A stretch of DNA of 50,879 bases, taken from the NCBI RefSeq assembly GCF_030151085.1, contig NZ_JASLER010000082.1:1-50879 (forward strand), read 5' to 3'. The notes under the pieces are model-generated. The model made no database searches. It worked only from the letters and a program-made list of their open reading frames with translations, and had not been told where the DNA came from. This DNA is from Bacteroides sp. GTDB lineage: Bacteria; Bacteroidota; Bacteroidia; Bacteroidales; Bacteroidaceae. A program made the translations under genes and the position numbers. The first letter of the stretch is position 1. Every line of letters starts with the position of its first letter. This document shows positions 49,651 to 50,879 of the stretch, in pieces.

Positions 49651-50879
49651 TTACTTATTAATTTTACCCCAATTGTCTTTTAAGCCTACTGTACGGTTGA
49701 ATACCATTTTCTCCGGTGTAGAATCACGGTCTACATTGAAGTAACCGATACGCTGGAATTGCAGGTAGGTGAGAGGTTTCATGCCGGCGGCATATTTCTC
49801 TATATAACAACAGGGTAATATTTGCAAAGAATTGGGATTGATCATTTCCTTCATAGCGGTTAAGGCATCACAATTCTTTTCTTCACGAATGGCAGCGAGT
49901 TCGTCGCGTGGGTTCTCTACTTGCCAAAGACGGTCGTAGAGACGTACTTCTGCTTCGATACAATGGTTACAACTTACCCAGTGGAGAGTGCCTTTTACCT
50001 TTCGGTTGGCTTCGGGCATACCACTCTTGGTGTTGGGGTCGTATTCACAATATACTTCGACAATTTCTCCAGCTTCATTCTTTTTACATCCGGTGCATTT
50101 TACGATATAAGCACTTTTCAAGCGAACTTCTTGTCCCGGAGTCATGCGGAAGAACTTCTTAGGGGCATCTTCCATAAAATCATCGCGTTCCATCCATAAC
50201 TCACGGCTGAACTCAATGATATGGCTACCTTCCTCCGGCTTTTCCGGATTGTTGATGGCTTCCAATTCTTCTGTCTTTCCTTCAGGATAGTTGGTGATGA
50301 TAAGTTTTACAGGATTCAACACTGCGGATATACGTGTAGCACGGGTATTCAGATCATCACGTAAAGCACTTTCCAACAATGCAAATTCATTGAGGGCATC
50401 GTAGGTAGTGTAACCAATTTTATCTATAAAATTATGGATAGACTCAGGAGAATACCCCCGACGACGGAAACCACAGATAGTTGGCATACGAGGATCATCC
50501 CAACCATTAACAAGGCCTTCTTTAACCAAAGTAAGCAAGTTACGCTTGCTCATCAGAGTATAGCTGAGATTTAGTTTATTAAACTCGTACTGGCGCGGAC
50601 GATTGTCGTTCAAATCTTTACCTTCCTTCAACCAATCAATGAAAAGATCATATAGCGGACGGTGAACAACAAACTCAAGTGTACAGAGCGAATGTGTCAC
50701 ACCTTCGAAGAAATCACTTTCTCCGTGAGCAAAGTCATACATCGGATAAGCCTTCCAAGTAGTACCTGTACGATGATGCGGATGTTTTACCACGCGGTAG
50801 ATAATCGGATCGCGGAAATGCATATTAGGATTAGCCATATCGATTTTGGCGCGGAGTACCATGGCACCTTCTTCAATTT
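49651..50879 (-). CDS. glnS: Glutaminyl-tRNA synthetase, C-terminal part (cut by window edge)
   Basis: The reverse strand is open from the window edge to 49651. The reading frame runs on past the methionine at 50862 (upstream residues EEGA are in frame), so the start lies outside. The enzyme attaches glutamine to tRNA-Gln. Visible parts are EEGAMVLRAKIDMANPNMHF, YDFAHGESDFFEGVTHSLCT and LMSKRNLLTLVKEGLVNGWD, with the MSK signature loop equivalent to KMSKS of class I enzymes. DPRMPTICGFRRRGYSP follows. The final ~200 residues are the two beta-barrel anticodon-binding domains, ending FNRTVGLKDNWGKINK. The N-terminal HIGH motif is outside the window. Identification is certain. Confidence 0.97.
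   Translation of the reverse strand, partial: IEEGAMVLRAKIDMANPNMHFRDPIIYRVVKHPHHRTGTTWKAYPMYDFAHGESDFFEGVTHSLCTLEFVVHRPLYDLFIDWLKEGKDLNDNRPRQYEFNKLNLSYTLMSKRNLLTLVKEGLVNGWDDPRMPTICGFRRRGYSPESIHNFIDKIGYTTYDALNEFALLESALRDDLNTRATRISAVLNPVKLIITNYPEGKTEELEAINNPEKPEEGSHIIEFSRELWMERDDFMEDAPKKFFRMTPGQEVRLKSAYIVKCTGCKKNEAGEIVEVYCEYDPNTKSGMPEANRKVKGTLHWVSCNHCIEAEVRLYDRLWQVENPRDELAAIREEKNCDALTAMKEMINPNSLQILPCCYIEKYAAGMKPLTYLQFQRIGYFNVDRDSTPEKMVFNRTVGLKDNWGKINK

Overview
The window looks like a Bacteroides chromosome segment. The evidence is the UpxY/UpxZ capsule regulator pair, Bacteroides-type promoters (TTTG about 20 bp before TAnnTTTG), an Mpi-type invertase, and housekeeping genes with Bacteroides-like relatives (glnS, tpx, a DedA protein, a TPR protein). 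I cannot name the species. No tRNA, rRNA, CRISPR array or insertion sequence was recognised.

Layout. (1) 1-1547, minus strand: three small accessory genes (a DUF4373 protein cut by the window edge, a small SH3-barrel-like protein, and an unknown protein with a suspicious A9 tract at its 5' end). (2) 1548-2057: an invertible capsule promoter between 18-bp perfect inverted repeats, drawn here in the ON orientation, followed by a structured leader. (3) 2058-24598, plus strand: a complete capsular polysaccharide operon. It holds the antiterminator UpxY and its antagonist UpxZ, a nucleotide-sugar 4,6-dehydratase, Wza-like and Wzz-like export proteins, a Wzx flippase, a Wzy-like polymerase, three glycosyltransferases, two pairs of (Fe-S F420-hydrogenase-beta-like protein + polysaccharide pyruvyl transferase), an epimerase, a PglC/WcfS-like initiating transferase, a PLP decarboxylase, an ATP-grasp enzyme and a PglE/WcfR-like aminotransferase. 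A decayed aminotransferase fragment lies just before the intact copy. The dehydratase, aminotransferase and initiating transferase, together with pyruvyl transferases, suggest a zwitterionic (PSA-like) polymer. (4) 24599-25461: two terminators, a HU-like DNA-binding gene with its own promoter, and a strong terminator.

(5) 25462-45419, plus strand: a complete contractile injection system of the Bacteroidales type (BIS/eCIS). It has a Pvc16-like DUF4255 protein, one sheath, two tube proteins, a DUF5908 protein, a LysM tube-initiator, a VgrG-like spike, PAAR, gp25, a gpJ-like baseplate protein, a second wedge-like protein, a fibre-like protein, a CIS tape measure, an eCIS-core DUF4157 protein and an AAA+ ATPase. 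Two proteins are of unknown function; one of these is secreted and membrane-anchored by three C-terminal helices. The upstream region has three 9-bp direct repeats at exact 21-bp phasing, resembling LytTR-type operators, just before a promoter with a good -7 box and no -33 box. No cargo toxin, lysis gene or dedicated regulator is visible.

(6) 45582-46172: an Mpi-family serine invertase, immediately after the injection system with no obvious terminator between. It is a candidate enzyme for flipping the capsule promoter at 1673-1881. (7) 46240-50879: ordinary chromosomal genes (HdeD-like, tpx, DedA, TPR protein, glnS cut by the window edge).

How the parts may work together (inference): the invertase switches the capsule on or off, UpxY carries polymerase through the long capsule operon, and the adjacent injection system is under separate, activator-dependent control. 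Capsule state and injection could affect each other at the cell surface, but nothing in the sequence proves a link.
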